From the NCBI GenBank assembly GCA_949710005.1, contig OX453287.1, positions 8,131,386 through 8,195,385 on the forward strand: a stretch of 64,000 bases of DNA, in the 5' to 3' direction. Every line of letters starts with the position of its first letter. Positions within the stretch are counted from its first letter, which is position 1. This stretch comes from Ricordea florida (lineage: Eukaryota; Cnidaria; Anthozoa; Corallimorpharia; Ricordeidae). Both the position numbers and the translations under genes were made by a program. Positions 32,826-64,000 of this stretch are shown here, one piece after another. The notes beneath the pieces are model-generated. The model was not told the origin of the DNA, searched no databases, and saw only the letters and a program-made list of their open reading frames with translations.

Positions 32826-34194
32826 GAGCCACAGGCGAGTGTTTCCACAGCTTTTTCGAGTTCTCCCAAACTTTCACGATCTCTGATTCCCAATGAACAC
32901 CCTGATTAGTAAATTCCCAATGAACACCCTGATTAGTAAATATCAATGTTAGCTGTCATCTGCTATCAAAGGAATATTGAACTAATGACTTCAATACAAT
33001 GAACTGTGCAACATGTATTTCACAGACAAAACTCTTTACAAGTCATTTCTTCACAAAGATCTCAGATGATGGCTTGTAAGACACTCTGGGGTGAACTATT
33101 TCCCAATTCTTAAATGTGGCAAAACGTCCGTTTTTAACCACTGCAGCCCAACAATGATACTGAGTTTACTTCCTTGGGAATTCTCTTTTCATTGCAAGAT
33201 TTGAAATGTTGATTTGAAAGCAACAACAACAAAAACAAACAATCAAACAAAGGGCAATTTTAAACTTTTGCATGAAGGTTCTAGAAGTTCCTTTTATTAT
33301 AATTATCTCTCAGTTAGTATGCACGCTGTTATTGGTCAATTTAGTGGGCCATACTTCGCTGTACAGCCCGCTAAATTTAAAAGTTTGTTTTGGTCACCAA
33401 AATGACTCCAGAGATAATATAATAAATATCTTACAAATCTCATTTTCTCAGTCCATACTGTAAGTAATGGATCTTCGCTTTTTTCTGCTCAGATTTATAG
33501 CCGCATGCTTCGCACTTAGGCCACAAAAAACTAGGTTGGTAACTTACAGTACGCAGCTCAAACTCGGTTAGTAAGTGGTATATAATAACATTACCGTAAG
33601 GAGTCTATTGAAACCACTCTCACCAACTTACCTCTCACCACCAATTTGTTCTTCTTCAAACAGTTCACATGTTCCAAGTACATCCTCTGTCATATTATTC
33701 ACTGATGTTTGTATAGCACCGCCACAAGCTTTCATGGTTCTCTTCAAGTCTTCTTCAACAACACGACCAGCGCAAAACATATCCCTGCAAAACAACAGAT
33801 CAGTTCTTGCTTCCATTCTTGACAACTAAAATTGCTTCATTTGTTGCCAAATAGAGGGAACATAGTTATGGTGGCAACTTAAGTAAAGCTGAAGACAAAG
33901 AAATTGATTTTTCCTGTTCTTTAATGCTAAACAGCAAGAAACATCCTCTATGATTCAGAATCATTTTAAGTTCTAATGCTCTTGGAGTGTGCTTTTCATA
34001 CAATCTAATGGACTTCATTCAATTGATCCTAGTTGCTGAAAATGCCGACAAACTTGCAAAACTGAGGCAACAAAAGAAAAAGATAATTAGCTTGGATCCA
34101 AATTAGATCACTGCAGATGACATTCTTTGATAGACTAACACTTGAATTTGAATGAAACAATGACAGCTGACTTTATGGCCTCATAATTTATTGC

Positions 34195-34231
<37 letters not shown>

Positions 34232-37200
34232 TAGCCATAATAATGATAATCGAAATCATTATCATAATTGTAATCATAAACATAGTCATAATGATAGTGA
34301 CAATCACTAATGATATTGATATTGATATTATAATAATGTTAATAATAAACTTAAGATTAAGACGAGCCCTCACCTGTCAGCAAAGTACTGAGTGGCAACA
34401 TCCCCAATAGGCAGCTTTGAAAGCACAACCTTTGCACCACTCTTAACAATCTTGTCTAATTTGTCATACAGAATTTCCCACTCAGCATCCACAACCTTCT
34501 GATATTCCTGAATACAAGAAACGGCCAACCAAAAGATTTCATGATTAGGAATCTCTTTACTCAAAGATCTTTAAGAAGCCTGGAACATCACAAGCACTTC
34601 CTGTTTTAAGTCTAACAATAAGATGCCTGAAGGCGTTTACGCGGGATGTGTTGGTTTAAAATTGCTGATGCAGTATGTTTTTTTGCTGATTGTGCGATCA
34701 TGGATATCCATGGTGCAATCCAACCTGACGTACATGTAATTCGAAGTTACAGCCAATAAAAATCACTCAATTTTTTCGGGACGGGCTCGGGATATGGGAA
34801 AGTTAAAAAAAACAAGGCAATTTTTGACTCCCAAGACGATGAAAGGAATGCGCTATCGAATTTTATACGCTGGCTGACTACATCATCCCGCGTAACAAGA
34901 AGCTAAACTGGGCTGCCTGTGTGAAGATATGCTAACGGTGCAATTAGTTGAAACTGTTTTATCAAGGGTGACGTCAGTGTTAACAGAGAATAGACAGTGT
35001 TGGCAGAGAATGGACTTGTCTTTTACACTGGTCGTGTTCTATCAAAATATTAGTGCAAAATTTGAAATATTAATTCTTCACCATAATTATTACCTCTACA
35101 TTGTCAAGGCGGACCTCAGCATTGTCTTTCTCCGCTTTGAGTTCAAGCTCCACATTCAAAAGAGCAATCTTAGGATTCTGGTACTTCTTTGGTTGCATTT
35201 CAAATCCAGCATAAGAAAATGTCTTTTTAAAGGCAACACCAGCAATAAGTCGTGAATCCTGTAAAGCCCCGCCTTTCACTTTCTTCATGCCAATCATACT
35301 GAGTGGCAGAAGCTCGTCAAGTAACATGACAGCGTCCACAACCATCTTAGCAAAGAATTCTTTGTGGGCAGCAACCAACTTGGAGCTCAGTGCTGTTGCT
35401 GCACATCTCTCCAATAATACTCTCATTTCTCTGTAAGAGTAAGATAGATAATGTCATCATTATCAAAAATACTGTTGTAATGGAAGAGCTTTCCACTGCC
35501 TGCACATCCCCAAAAACAATAATGCAGACATGTCAAAAGTAATGATTGATTGTCCCGCTGGGCTTGATTCCAAGAAAACCAACAACTGAACAAAATTTAA
35601 TCGTAGGATTAAACAGTGAATACGTTGGAAGTTTCAATTAACACTGGCTTAGCCTTATCCCCAAACTTTGCACTGGGTACTGTACTACAAAGGTTTATCA
35701 CTAATGCTAAAGTAAAATGAAAGCAAAAACTCCCAGAGCATAAAATGGGCTGCTGATCATGAGATTTGCAAAATGAGAATCTCCAAAGAAAAAACTTCCC
35801 ACTTACTGTGGATTGTCCTTCTTGACGTGTTCAGCTATTTCCTTTATCTTGTTAATAGCCTGCATAAACATAACAAACCCTGTTGTAACTAATGAGTACT
35901 TGGTGCATGAGAAAATTCAGTTGTTCGCTACACTCACTTGTTAATTAACTGACGCAAAAACAACTTGTGCGTAAATACCATATGCATGCACTTTCCATGA
36001 AGTAATCTATATATATCCAGTGTTGCATCCAGGTTTAATTGGGTAGAAGTCCTCTGGACCCCTTGGACAAATATCTGGGGGTCCAGACCAGAAATTTGGG
36101 GGTCCTATCATAAATATTGATTTCAATCAGCTCTTAAATTGATGATGAAGACAAGTGAAAAATCGCATTGTCGGTGTCCACCATTTTGAAAACTGCGATT
36201 ACTGGGCCGAGTAAATGTTTCTTCGTTCACCTCCGCGTGATGCTACGGCTCTCTCAAAGTAAAACGTTTTTGTTATGAGAAGTCAGAACTCAAAAAATGT
36301 GGAGCGAATGAATGCAAAAATCCGTCATTGGTAGCAATTGTGCATCAGAAGGCGTGACGCTCCAGTGTTAACTTCGGAAGTTTGTTGTTCCGCACATTGC
36401 AAGCGGATTCTTTTTCTTCATGTTGATACAAGTGGAAGAAATGTGCATATATTTCAAGCATGATATTTGTACGTCCACAGGGACCCCTTCTTAATATTTT
36501 AGGGGGTCCAAAAGCAAAATATTGCGTCCCAGGATGCAATGACGCGCTCTGGATGCAACACTGTACAGCTTGCACTCCGCAATTTACTTGTCTGCTCAAT
36601 AATGCGATCTACACAAGAGACTAACCAGATTTGCTGCCTTTCGAAAACTCCTAACAGCCACTTGAGGATGGACGCCCTCTTCAATGAAGGGTTTTACTTG
36701 CTTGAGAAACTCACTAGCAAGCAGGGTCACTGTTGTTGTTCCATCACCAACCTACAGTTTAAAGCAACGAGCAAAACTCTGTCTGATCCTTTCATTCCCA
36801 GAAGTGATCAAGATCCAAGTTCCCCTTACAATGCGTGACCCTCCATGGGATTCCAGGGAATAAGGTGAATGCACGCACAAGCACATCATGACATGCTTGC
36901 AAGTTGTTGACCTGACACTGGTATACAGTGTGTGTTATGGTTGTTTGGTTCTCAAACATGGTAGACATGCAGAACGAGAGAAGAACGAACACAAAACAAA
37001 GAAATGAATCAATGTTGAGTTCATTTCATCCACTACTTTAAAGTGGCATTAAAAGAACAGCAATTTGCTTGTCAAAAGATGCCCTGAATTCAGGCTACAT
37101 TCCACAGCACAAAGTTAAGTTGAATTAAAATTTAGATGCGAGGAAAGGTAAATAGTACGACCATTCCATAACCAAAGGCACGGACAAAAAGCTTAAAATT

Positions 37201-39177
37201 ATTGGCTGGGCAAGGAACACTTGCTTTTTGTGACTGTGCTGGTTGCATTTAAGCCTTCATTTCTAGTCCCAATTCGACATTGGTTTCACGTATTAAACTT
37301 TCATCAATCCTTTTAATTGTGATAGTGTGTTATAAGTGCTTACGGTCACCGTGTTATATTGTGCAAACACACACTAAGATTGCAACATGTTTCTTTGTTT
37401 TAATTGTGTGAATGAAAACAACGGCCTCACTGTCAATGAGACAGGACGTTTGCACGAAGCTATCGTGTTAGGAGCATGTTCTATTGTTCTATCGTGCATG
37501 CCGTGTGCATGCGTTCACCTTATTCCCTGAAATCCAGTGAAGAGTCACATATTAATGATAATACAAAAACAGTAATAATTATAGTAATAAAAATATAATA
37601 ATAATATAATAATAGTAATAATATATAATAATAAATCATCATATCAGGGTTCTCCCGAAAACTTCAAGTAGAGGGAGAATAACTTTGAGTAGGCAGTGGA
37701 CAATGCCAATAGAAAGATGTGGTGTGGTTATCAATTTATTATTATTTACTTTGAGTAGCCGGCGCGCCAAGGACAACTAGACGGCGAATTTCTCCGGCCG
37801 CCGGAGCTTACGGAGAACTCTGTTATACAGCTACAGTAGTACACATGCTCTGATTAGCTGCTGAGCAGGCAAGATTTTCTTGCAATGACCAGACATTGGG
37901 AAAATTTCAAAAAAAATTTTTTGATATCAACAAAAGTCTCATTTTCAGAGAAACTGTTTCTTCCATCAGTTCTGGTTTCCATCGTATGGTCAGGTAATGA
38001 CCTCTTGCATGCGCAAGCAGATATTGAAACAGCTAAGGGGATTTACTTATCAGATCTTGGAAATAAAAGATTTAAGAGCAAGTTTGAGGGATTTCATTAT
38101 AAAAAGCCAAAAGAGACCAAGAAAATGCTGTATAGTAATTATTGTTTAACACAAGTACCAATCTATTGCTAAGACAAACTTGAAAACTTCTGTCAAGTTG
38201 ACAACATGAGAAACATGTACACCTGGATAATCAGACTCAACCAAAAGTATGTTACCTTTCCATGCAAATGTCAACTGGGTAACAACTGGATACTAAAAAT
38301 TAATTCTTTTATACACAATGAAACAGATTATTATGTCATTGGACTGGAAAAAAATGCAGTTTGGTAAATAACTGTTTTTACACCTGAACATTACCAAATT
38401 AGCAGGTTTGCATGCTTCTTTCTCAGTCTACCTACCCATCCCTCCCCAGCCAACTCCCTTCTCTGTTTTCACCCCGCCTTCTTCCAAGTTTCCAACAACA
38501 TTGCATGCCAGTTTCATTTTTAAAGAGAATTGGTGAACATGGCCTCTCTCGTCCAAAAATCCAAGTTTTTAATGAAGAAAATTATATATATTTTCCCTTA
38601 TGTAAACTGATAAAATTGCACATGTCCTCGTAAGTGAAATAAAACGCAGCTAAGCTTACACTAACCTCGGCATCTTGAGACTTGGAAATATCCACTAATG
38701 TTTTCGCTGCCGGGTGGACTACATCTAGAAGGCTGATAATTGTAGCTCCATCATTGGATATGGTAGCTTTCCCTAAACCGAAGAAAAAAGGTATCAGACC
38801 CAACTTTTAGTCAGTCAGGATACTTCGAAGTGTCTTCTTTCTCACCCCCACTGTTGACAATCAGTTTATCCATTCCTCGCGGTCCTAAAGTCGTTCGGAC
38901 AGCATCAGCAATAAATTGGCAAGCGTTTATGTTGCTGATAAGCTGTGGGACGCCTTGAGAGGAATCGGTCCCCTCCTTGAGTAAAATAATTCCAGGTTGC
39001 TGTAGGAAGAAGTAGACGGTAATCAGCACAAAAGTTTTTTCCACAAACCGCAAGGAAAACACTCGAATTCAGGGATATAAGTCGTCTTTAAATCAAAACG
39101 TGCATAGAAATACCCAAAGCTTAGGGCATTTAATAAAAACACAGAAACGATGCAAGTGGATAGAGACTCACCATCAT
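31071..39177 (-). CDS. CCT7: CCT7, T-complex protein 1 subunit eta (10 coding exons)
   Basis: Subunit eta of the cytosolic CCT/TRiC chaperonin, which folds actin, tubulin and WD40 proteins with ATP. Joined minus-strand exons: 39172-39177, 38846-38999, 38666-38772, 36626-36751, 35807-35859, 35094-35430, 34374-34507, 33632-33784, 32364-32704, 31071-31291. They total 1632 nt, 543 codons plus stop, the length I recall for human CCT7. Every junction has GT donor and AG acceptor and keeps frame. Visible family motifs: [14 protein letters not shown], the ATP-binding GDGTT (residues 91-95), [21 protein letters not shown], and a C-terminal GRGRGRPR. No stop or frameshift, so intact. Introns contain several MITEs. 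It shares an upstream region with the ENTPD gene. Start chosen because the family begins with two methionines. Confidence 0.96.
31577..31690. repeat. Poly-A/AAAC low-complexity tract (CCT7 intron 9)
   Basis: Runs of A broken by C or G, including AACAAACAAACAAACAAAC. The minus-strand phenylalanine-rich frame across it is an artefact. Confidence 0.8.
32364..32704 (-). CDS. CCT7: CCT7 exon 9 (residues 357-471)
   Basis: Acceptor CGTCAG, donor GTTAGT. Encodes the return to the equatorial domain: [19 protein letters not shown], the conserved GGGAIE and [20 protein letters not shown]. Confidence 0.97.
32738..32940. repeat. Partial TTTCTATCGAGTTATAGAAA MITE plus tandem 27-mer (CCT7 intron 8)
   Basis: 32738-32880 matches the left part of the MITE at 10826-11199. 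It is followed by two copies of a roughly 27-bp unit (TTCCCAATGAACACCCTGAT plus TAGTAAA) at 32888-32940, which replace the expected right end. Confidence 0.7.
33632..33784 (-). CDS. CCT7: CCT7 exon 8 (residues 306-357)
   Basis: Acceptor TTTGCAG, donor GTAAGT. Encodes [20 protein letters not shown] and [18 protein letters not shown]. Confidence 0.96.
34198..34227. repeat. (AAT)n microsatellite (CCT7 intron 7)
   Basis: About ten AAT units, followed by degenerate ATAATG/ATCATT sequence to about 34345. Confidence 0.85.
34374..34507 (-). CDS. CCT7: CCT7 exon 7 (residues 262-306)
   Basis: Acceptor TATTCAG, donor GTGAGG. Encodes [19 protein letters not shown] and [15 protein letters not shown]. 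The preceding downstream intron holds an (AAT)n tract. Confidence 0.96.
35094..35430 (-). CDS. CCT7: CCT7 exon 6 (residues 149-261)
   Basis: Acceptor CTTACAG, donor GTAATA. Encodes the intermediate-to-apical region, including [20 protein letters not shown] and [20 protein letters not shown]. Confidence 0.96.
35807..35859 (-). CDS. CCT7: CCT7 exon 5 (residues 132-149)
   Basis: 53 bp, acceptor TATGCAG, donor GTAAGT. Encodes [17 protein letters not shown]. Too short to show as an independent frame. Confidence 0.92.
36018..36563. mobile_element. CAGTGTTGCATCCAG element, copy 2 (CCT7 intron 4)
   Basis: 546 bp with the same 15-bp perfect termini as 2538-2925 and matching subterminal GGGGTCC blocks. 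The middle is about 160 bp longer and unrelated to the first copy's. Confidence 0.82.
36626..36751 (-). CDS. CCT7: CCT7 exon 4 (residues 90-131)
   Basis: Acceptor CTGTAG, donor GTTAGT; phase 0 at both ends. Starts [18 protein letters not shown], carrying the nucleotide-binding GDGTT. A MITE ends 62 bp downstream of the donor. Confidence 0.95.
36852..37531. mobile_element. CAGGGAATAAGGTGAA-ended element (CCT7 intron 3)
   Basis: Terminal inverted repeats CAGGGAATAAGGTGAATGCA and TGCATGCGTTCACCTTATTC CCTG bound about 680 bp. No coding similarity inside and no clear target duplication. Confidence 0.6.
37555..37632. repeat. AT-rich (AAT)n-like tract
   Basis: Imperfect TAATAA/TAATAG repeats in CCT7 intron 3. 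Confidence 0.75.
37845..38000. repeat. Family II MITE, right-end copy
   Basis: CTGCTGAGCAGGCAAGATTTTC and TGCAATGACCAGACATTGGG are the inverse of about 2080-2117 in copy 1. Confidence 0.55.
38666..38772 (-). CDS. CCT7: CCT7 exon 3 (residues 54-89)
   Basis: Acceptor GGTTTAG, donor GTTAGT. Encodes [20 protein letters not shown] and [15 protein letters not shown]. Confidence 0.95.
38846..38999 (-). CDS. CCT7: CCT7 exon 2 (residues 3-54)
   Basis: Acceptor CTACAG, donor GTGAGA. Encodes the N-terminal part of the equatorial domain with [14 protein letters not shown]. Ends after the first base of a glycine codon. Confidence 0.95.
39172..39177 (-). CDS. CCT7: CCT7 exon 1 (residues 1-2)
   Basis: Only ATGATG, followed by donor GTGAGT. 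A two-codon first coding exon; joining it to exon 2 gives [14 protein letters not shown]. Confidence 0.88.
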
Positions 39178-40246
39178 TTCAGACGTTTTGACAGCTAAAA
39201 CCTCGCTACAAACGGAATCCTCACATTAGGGGATTTTTGAAGTGGTTTCCTTTAACGTACCAAATGGATGCGGCAGGTGTTTGATCAACCGCTGCTCATA
39301 CTGATAGCCGTTTCATTCGTTTCGCTCTTTTTTCACAGAGAGAAAGATATAGGAGTTTGTACGTGGCAGTACAATGGACAGTTTCGTTTCAGAAATCGTG
39401 ACACATGTGAAATGATGAAGCCAGCCCTTTTTATTTCTCTAACTGGTGGCTACTTCTTTCCTTATTTCAACGTTCACGTGGAAACTTTTTCCACATTGAC
39501 TGAAGTACGAAGGAATGGTTGGCCGGTAGGTTTCCAGGTTTATATTACATGTATGTCTGTGCTTAGTTTGTAGATTTTTTATTAGACACAACATCTCGCT
39601 GATTTACCGGCTACATAGTCGCAAACCCCAGAGGGTCTTTTTCTTGTAACTCGTAGAGCCTTTGATTTCTCACACGCGCGGTAAAAAAATCAAGTATATC
39701 GCAGAACTCGGAAGCGTTGATCTAAATGTCGACAACCTACATGTACATAACTTTTAATGTCTGTGGGTGACATTATTCGAAAAATATGTGACTTAAAACT
39801 GGAAATCGCATCATTGTAGTTTTTGTCTCTTTCTTTTCTCAAATCCTTTTTACAAATGAGTAATTAAGTTATCAAGCAGTAATAGTAGTAATTGTTGGGT
39901 CATTAAACGTTCCAATGCGTACAGTACTATTGGGAAAGTCGGATTCGTTTCTTCCGAATTTGCCTGTGACAGTACTGAAAATGCATCCTCCACAAATTAT
40001 CCAGTTAAAAATTATGCCATGTTCATTTTGCGGTTCAATTTTAACCTTGGTTCAAATTTTATTTTCCTTTGTTTCAAACTCATTATCATCAAATTACCAT
40101 ATAGCCAAAACAAAAGAGAACAAACTTTGAACCAAGGATAAAACTGAATCACATATATACATCACGATATTCTTCTTCTGTGATCTCCACAAAAGACCAA
40201 TAAACCTAAATGTACAGCGTGTTAACATTGTTTCTGTTATTTACAG
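39178..40246. promoter_or_regulatory. Shared upstream region of CCT7 and the ENTPD4/7-like gene
   Basis: Divergent genes: CCT7 starts at 39177 on minus and the ENTPD exon begins at 40247 on plus. The acceptor before 40247 requires an untranslated or short coding first exon within this interval. An open frame at 39268-39573 (with MKPALFISLTGGYFF) is a candidate, but its donors do not match the required splice phase. No TATA box or strong CpG cluster is evident. Promoter function is inferred from layout only. Confidence 0.45.
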
Positions 40247-40346
40247 GATCTCAATTCGTTGGACCAGTCTTCCTTTCTTTTTAAGAACAGGATTCCCAGG
40301 CAATGGTGACAACAGATGTTTTTTATCTCCCAGCACTCTGCCTGTT

Positions 40347-61116
<20,770 letters not shown>

Positions 61117-61130
61117 TAAGGAAGAGCCCT

Positions 61131-61463
61131 TTAGGGACCGTTCATTAATGTGGGTCGGGGGGGGGGGGGACTGGAGGAAAATTAGGGGGGGCATCGAAAA
61201 AAATTTTCAACAAGGAGGGGTCTCCCAAAATAGTTTTACCTGATAAGAGGGGCCTTGAAAAAAACATAAACTTGTTTTAAATAATTTATTTCAACAGATT
61301 ATCCTAAGGAGGGGGGGGGGTCGAAAACATGTGCAAAGAAACTTGGGGGGGGGTGGGCTTGAAGAAAATTACTTTCTATGGAGTGGGGGCAGGGATAGTT
61401 TTTGAATATTGCTTAATTTTCCTCCAGCCCACCCCTATGTTTAATTAATTAACGGTCCCCTAT
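61131..61463. mobile_element. G-rich MITE in the ENTPD 3' UTR
   Basis: GGGACCGTTCATTAAT / ATTAATTAACGGTCCC ends, and inside them CTGGAGGAAAATTA / TAATTTTCCTCCAG. Several G runs of 8-12. It lies between the stop codon and the AATAAA at 61471. Confidence 0.7.
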
Positions 61464-61470
61464 TACAATG

Positions 61471-61476
61471 AATAAA
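61471..61476 (+). terminator. Candidate ENTPD polyadenylation signal
   Basis: AATAAA, 355 bp past the stop. No earlier AATAAA is seen between the stop and the MITE. Confidence 0.4.
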
Positions 61477-61669
61477 AGACCTAAAAGACTATTATGAATT
61501 AAAATTTCTAGACACAAGTGTTATTATGAGATAAATTATTTGGTGGTGAGAAGATGAGAGGTCAGTCGCTGCACCTGATATCTGCTTAATAAAAAAAATG
61601 CTCGGTCAGCGGTAACTTGGTTGCTCTCGTGTCTGCTGTTTTGTAGTTCAAACAAGAAATGCATGGTTA

Positions 61670-62465
61670 TCATACGGTTTCAAGTTCAATATGTGATTTA
61701 TTTGCACAAGTGAGCTTTTTGAAAAAACGCACGAGTGCAAATGGATCGGTAAGTACTTGGTGCAGGCTTTGGTTCGAGTGGTTCACCCATTAAAAGAGTG
61801 GTCTGCGTTATAAACATAATCGCCAAGCTTTACTTTAGAAACCTCAGCTGTACTCTAGCCGTACTCATCCTTAGCCGTACTTCAGTGTTCTTAATCATTT
61901 CTAGCTCATGCTTACATTAGTATCCTTAGAGGCACTTGCACGTTTCAGTTCTTAGCAGTTCTTGATAATACCTGGTACAACATCAGTTTTTCATGTTCGT
62001 TTAATAAGTTGCATCCGAACTCGTGCTCGTTTGTATTCTTATAAAATACATCCAAAATTTACTCGATTGTGATTAGCTAAGAGCAGTGCAGTTCAAGTGT
62101 AACACCAGTGCGAAAAGTGTGACACCTGTGCAGAAAGTGTAACACCAGTGCAAAGAGTGTAACACCAGTGCAGAAAGTGTAGCACCAGTGCAAGAAGTGT
62201 AACACCAGTGCAAGAAGTGTAACACCAGTGGAGAAAGTGTAACACCAGTACAAAAAGTGTAACACCAGTGGAGAAAGTGTAACACCAGTGCACAATGTGT
62301 AACACCAGTACAAAATGTGTAACACCAGTGCACAAAGTTTAACACCAGTGCAAAATGTGTAACACCAGTGCACAAAGTGTAACACCAGTGCAAATTACAA
62401 ATAAAAAAGAAACTCACTTGTGCTAGTAAATCAAAAATTGAACTCGAAACCGTAAGACTACCATT
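61670..62465. repeat. Minisatellite-bearing fold-back element, best copy
   Basis: Left module GGTTATCATACGGTTTCAAG to TTTATTTGCACAAGTGAGCT, an AGAGCAGTGCAGTTCAAGTG lead, an array of about 15 units of 20 bp (62090-62395), then AACTCACTTGTGC and TTGAACTCGAAACCGTAAGA as the inverted right module. The left and right modules make long terminal inverted repeats. Confidence 0.75.
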
Positions 62466-62759
62466 ACCAAACGTGATAACAATTTTCTGTGTATTAAACT
62501 GGCAAAGATGACACAACTTGAAAAAGCTCAATTTATTTCACAAAATAAATAAATGTACTACATGGAGGTATTTATACAAACTAGTGTACACGGGTTTTGA
62601 CGGAAAAGCAATCGTATGGATTGCTAACCAGAGAAATTCTAGATGTAACCAAAGATTGTTTTATCTTGTAGTCTCGCGACAACATCCAGGTCAAAAGAAC
62701 CAGCCTGTTGGAAAAGAAAATCAAGGAATAGAATAAGACAAATGAGCACAACAATCTGT

Positions 62760-62941
62760 TATAGAGCGTTTTCACATGACGTCACAGCAGCCATATTGGT
62801 GTTCCAAAACAATGAAACGGCGGCCATGTTGGTGTTCCAAACTAATTCTCTGGGAGTTGAACTCTTTTCTTATGCAAAAACTTTCTTTTGTTCCAAAAAA
62901 TTTGCATGGCTGCTGGCCACGTGAGTGAAAACGCTCTATAA
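62760..62941. mobile_element. ATAGAGCGTTTTCAC-ended MITE
   Basis: 182 bp with terminal repeats ATAGAGCGTTTTCAC and GTGAAAACGCTCTAT, including CAGCAGCCAT words at both ends. TTAT precedes and AAGT follows; TA is the likely target. Confidence 0.8.
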
Positions 62942-63087
62942 GTCTATACAGTAACCAGAAGGCTCGATTTGCAATAGAATGCCGCCCGTCACGTTTCGGA
63001 TTACCATTCGTTTCGTGCACTCGGAAGATTAGATACATGAACAGCTTGGGTTTATAATTTTCCAAATTCTTGTCCCGTATTTGTAAT

Positions 63088-63192
63088 GGTAATCTTACGG
63101 TTTTTCTCGTTCAATTTGGAATTAATTTGCACGAGTGAGTTTTTAAGTGCAAATTAACTCCAAATTGAACGAGAAAAACCGTATGATTACTT
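63088..63192. repeat. Hairpin of the GGTAATCATACGG family
   Basis: GGTTTTTCTCGTTCAATTTG and CAAATTGAACGAGAAAAACC are exact inverted arms around a short TTTTTAAG loop region. Confidence 0.9.
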
Positions 63193-63554
63193 AATAATAA
63201 TAATATAAACATGAAAAAAGTATCCTTTCTTGATTTAATGTAGCCATTTTTGTTTCACTCGAGAGGACTTTTTTCAAAGTTTCCGCAGAAAATGTTCGTC
63301 ATCATTTTACGTTATATCATTGGCTTAAAAAATTTCCTAGTCTTTCAGCCAATCATAATCCAGAATTTCGATGTGAAATTTTCACTGGTGTCACACTTGA
63401 ACTGCACTGCTCTAAGCCGATCAGAATCGATTACTTTTTCATGAGTGTTATTGGCTGAGTAACGTATTACAGAGAGAAGTTGCAAATCGGAGATTTCTGT
63501 AAGTAGGGGTTTAATGCGTGATTGTTTAAGTTAAAGGGTAATTTCGTCACTAAC

Positions 63555-63720
63555 CCTTGAATACCAGTACTTCGCGTCTTCGCCGCTTTTTCCCACTCCT
63601 AAACCATGATGCAAACAGCGCGCGTAGATGAAACAGCCCAGTGCGATACCCTTGGCAACGTACTGTGGAAGGCAATCTGTTTCCTGTGAGAGTCCCTGTA
63701 CATCTTCTAGTTCACCAACA
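63555..63720 (-). CDS. LRP2BP: LRP2BP-like exon, C-terminal part
   Basis: Minus strand, acceptor CCATTTTAG, then 55 codons plus one base to a GTTAGT donor. The peptide VQGLSQETDCLPQYVAKG, ALGCFIYARCLHHGLGVG, AKYWYSR matches the C-terminal Sel1/TPR-like segment of LRP2-binding protein, which in human has TDCLP...GRG(M)A...ARCL..GLG. Such proteins bind the tail of the endocytic receptor LRP2 (megalin). The frame also runs past the donor to a stop at 63531, so the exon could be terminal (63531-63720), but the donor and the family's longer end favour splicing to an exon I did not find. Earlier exons must lie beyond the right edge. Confidence 0.72.
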
Positions 63721-64000
63721 CTAAAATGGATTACATAAACAACGATCAAACATTCAGTCCAACCTACCATAGCTGACCATCTAAAAATATTATGCACGGT
63801 TGCATCTAGAGAAAGTCCCCACAGGTAATGAGCCTTCTAACGACTGTATGTTGAAACAATGGACGGCGGTCGCTTGCGAGAGGTTTAACCACAAAGTATC
63901 GCTTATTATCTGCAATCGGTTATTGACAGCAAGATTAGAGATGTTTTCAATTGACTGTCGTAAATATAGAGTAAGGCAGTTAGTTTATTAAGCCAATCAC
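63721..64000. other. Right edge, presumed LRP2BP intron
   Basis: No exon recognised. A GCCAATCAC word is at the extreme right end. Confidence 0.3.

Overview
The window is nuclear DNA of an animal, most likely an anthozoan cnidarian and probably a stony coral. Its genes are split by GT-AG introns. Two conserved metazoan genes can be rebuilt exon by exon, and much of the rest is short non-autonomous transposons, tRNA-derived SINEs and decayed retroelements of types I associate with cnidarian genomes. The species call is inference; the intron structure and the repeats are seen directly.

Left part (1-18,200). Gene evidence is fragmentary: two plus-strand exons of an unidentified protein (761-914; terminal exon 2968-3285), one more plus-strand exon (5893-6049), two minus-strand exons resembling NOL9 (6457-6980) and a basic minus-strand first exon (12552-12697). 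Around them lie a tRNA-derived SINE, a Tigger-like element, a LINE split by a nested element carrying a captured-looking first exon, two PIF/Harbinger-like MITEs with TTA target duplications, a GPCR TM7 fragment and a broken zinc-finger gene.

Middle (18,223-31,000). A complete 5.4-kb LTR retrotransposon has identical 163-bp LTRs and one uninterrupted 1625-codon gag-pol frame. It is followed by dead LINE pieces, a Penelope-like RT remnant and a cluster of three hAT-type MITEs with 8-bp target duplications.

Right part (31,071-64,000). CCT7 (chaperonin subunit eta; ten coding exons, minus strand, 543 aa) and an ENTPD4/7-like endomembrane nucleoside diphosphatase (nine coding exons, plus strand, 570 aa) stand head-to-head with about 1.2 kb between their start codons, so they may share a promoter region. 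The ENTPD introns are filled with unusual repeats: an (AAT)n tract of about 59 units, seven 130-bp hairpin satellite units, a perfect 58-bp-arm palindrome, a 4.5-kb element whose ends are arrays of GGATCCT-like palindromes, and an element built from ATCGAT motifs. An LRP2BP-like exon lies on the minus strand at the right edge.

The two complete genes act separately: CCT7 in cytosolic protein folding, ENTPD4/7 in nucleotide hydrolysis in the secretory or lysosomal system. The strongest window-wide oddity is that many unrelated short-element families share a CCAATCAG (NF-Y-like) motif, often followed by alternating GC.
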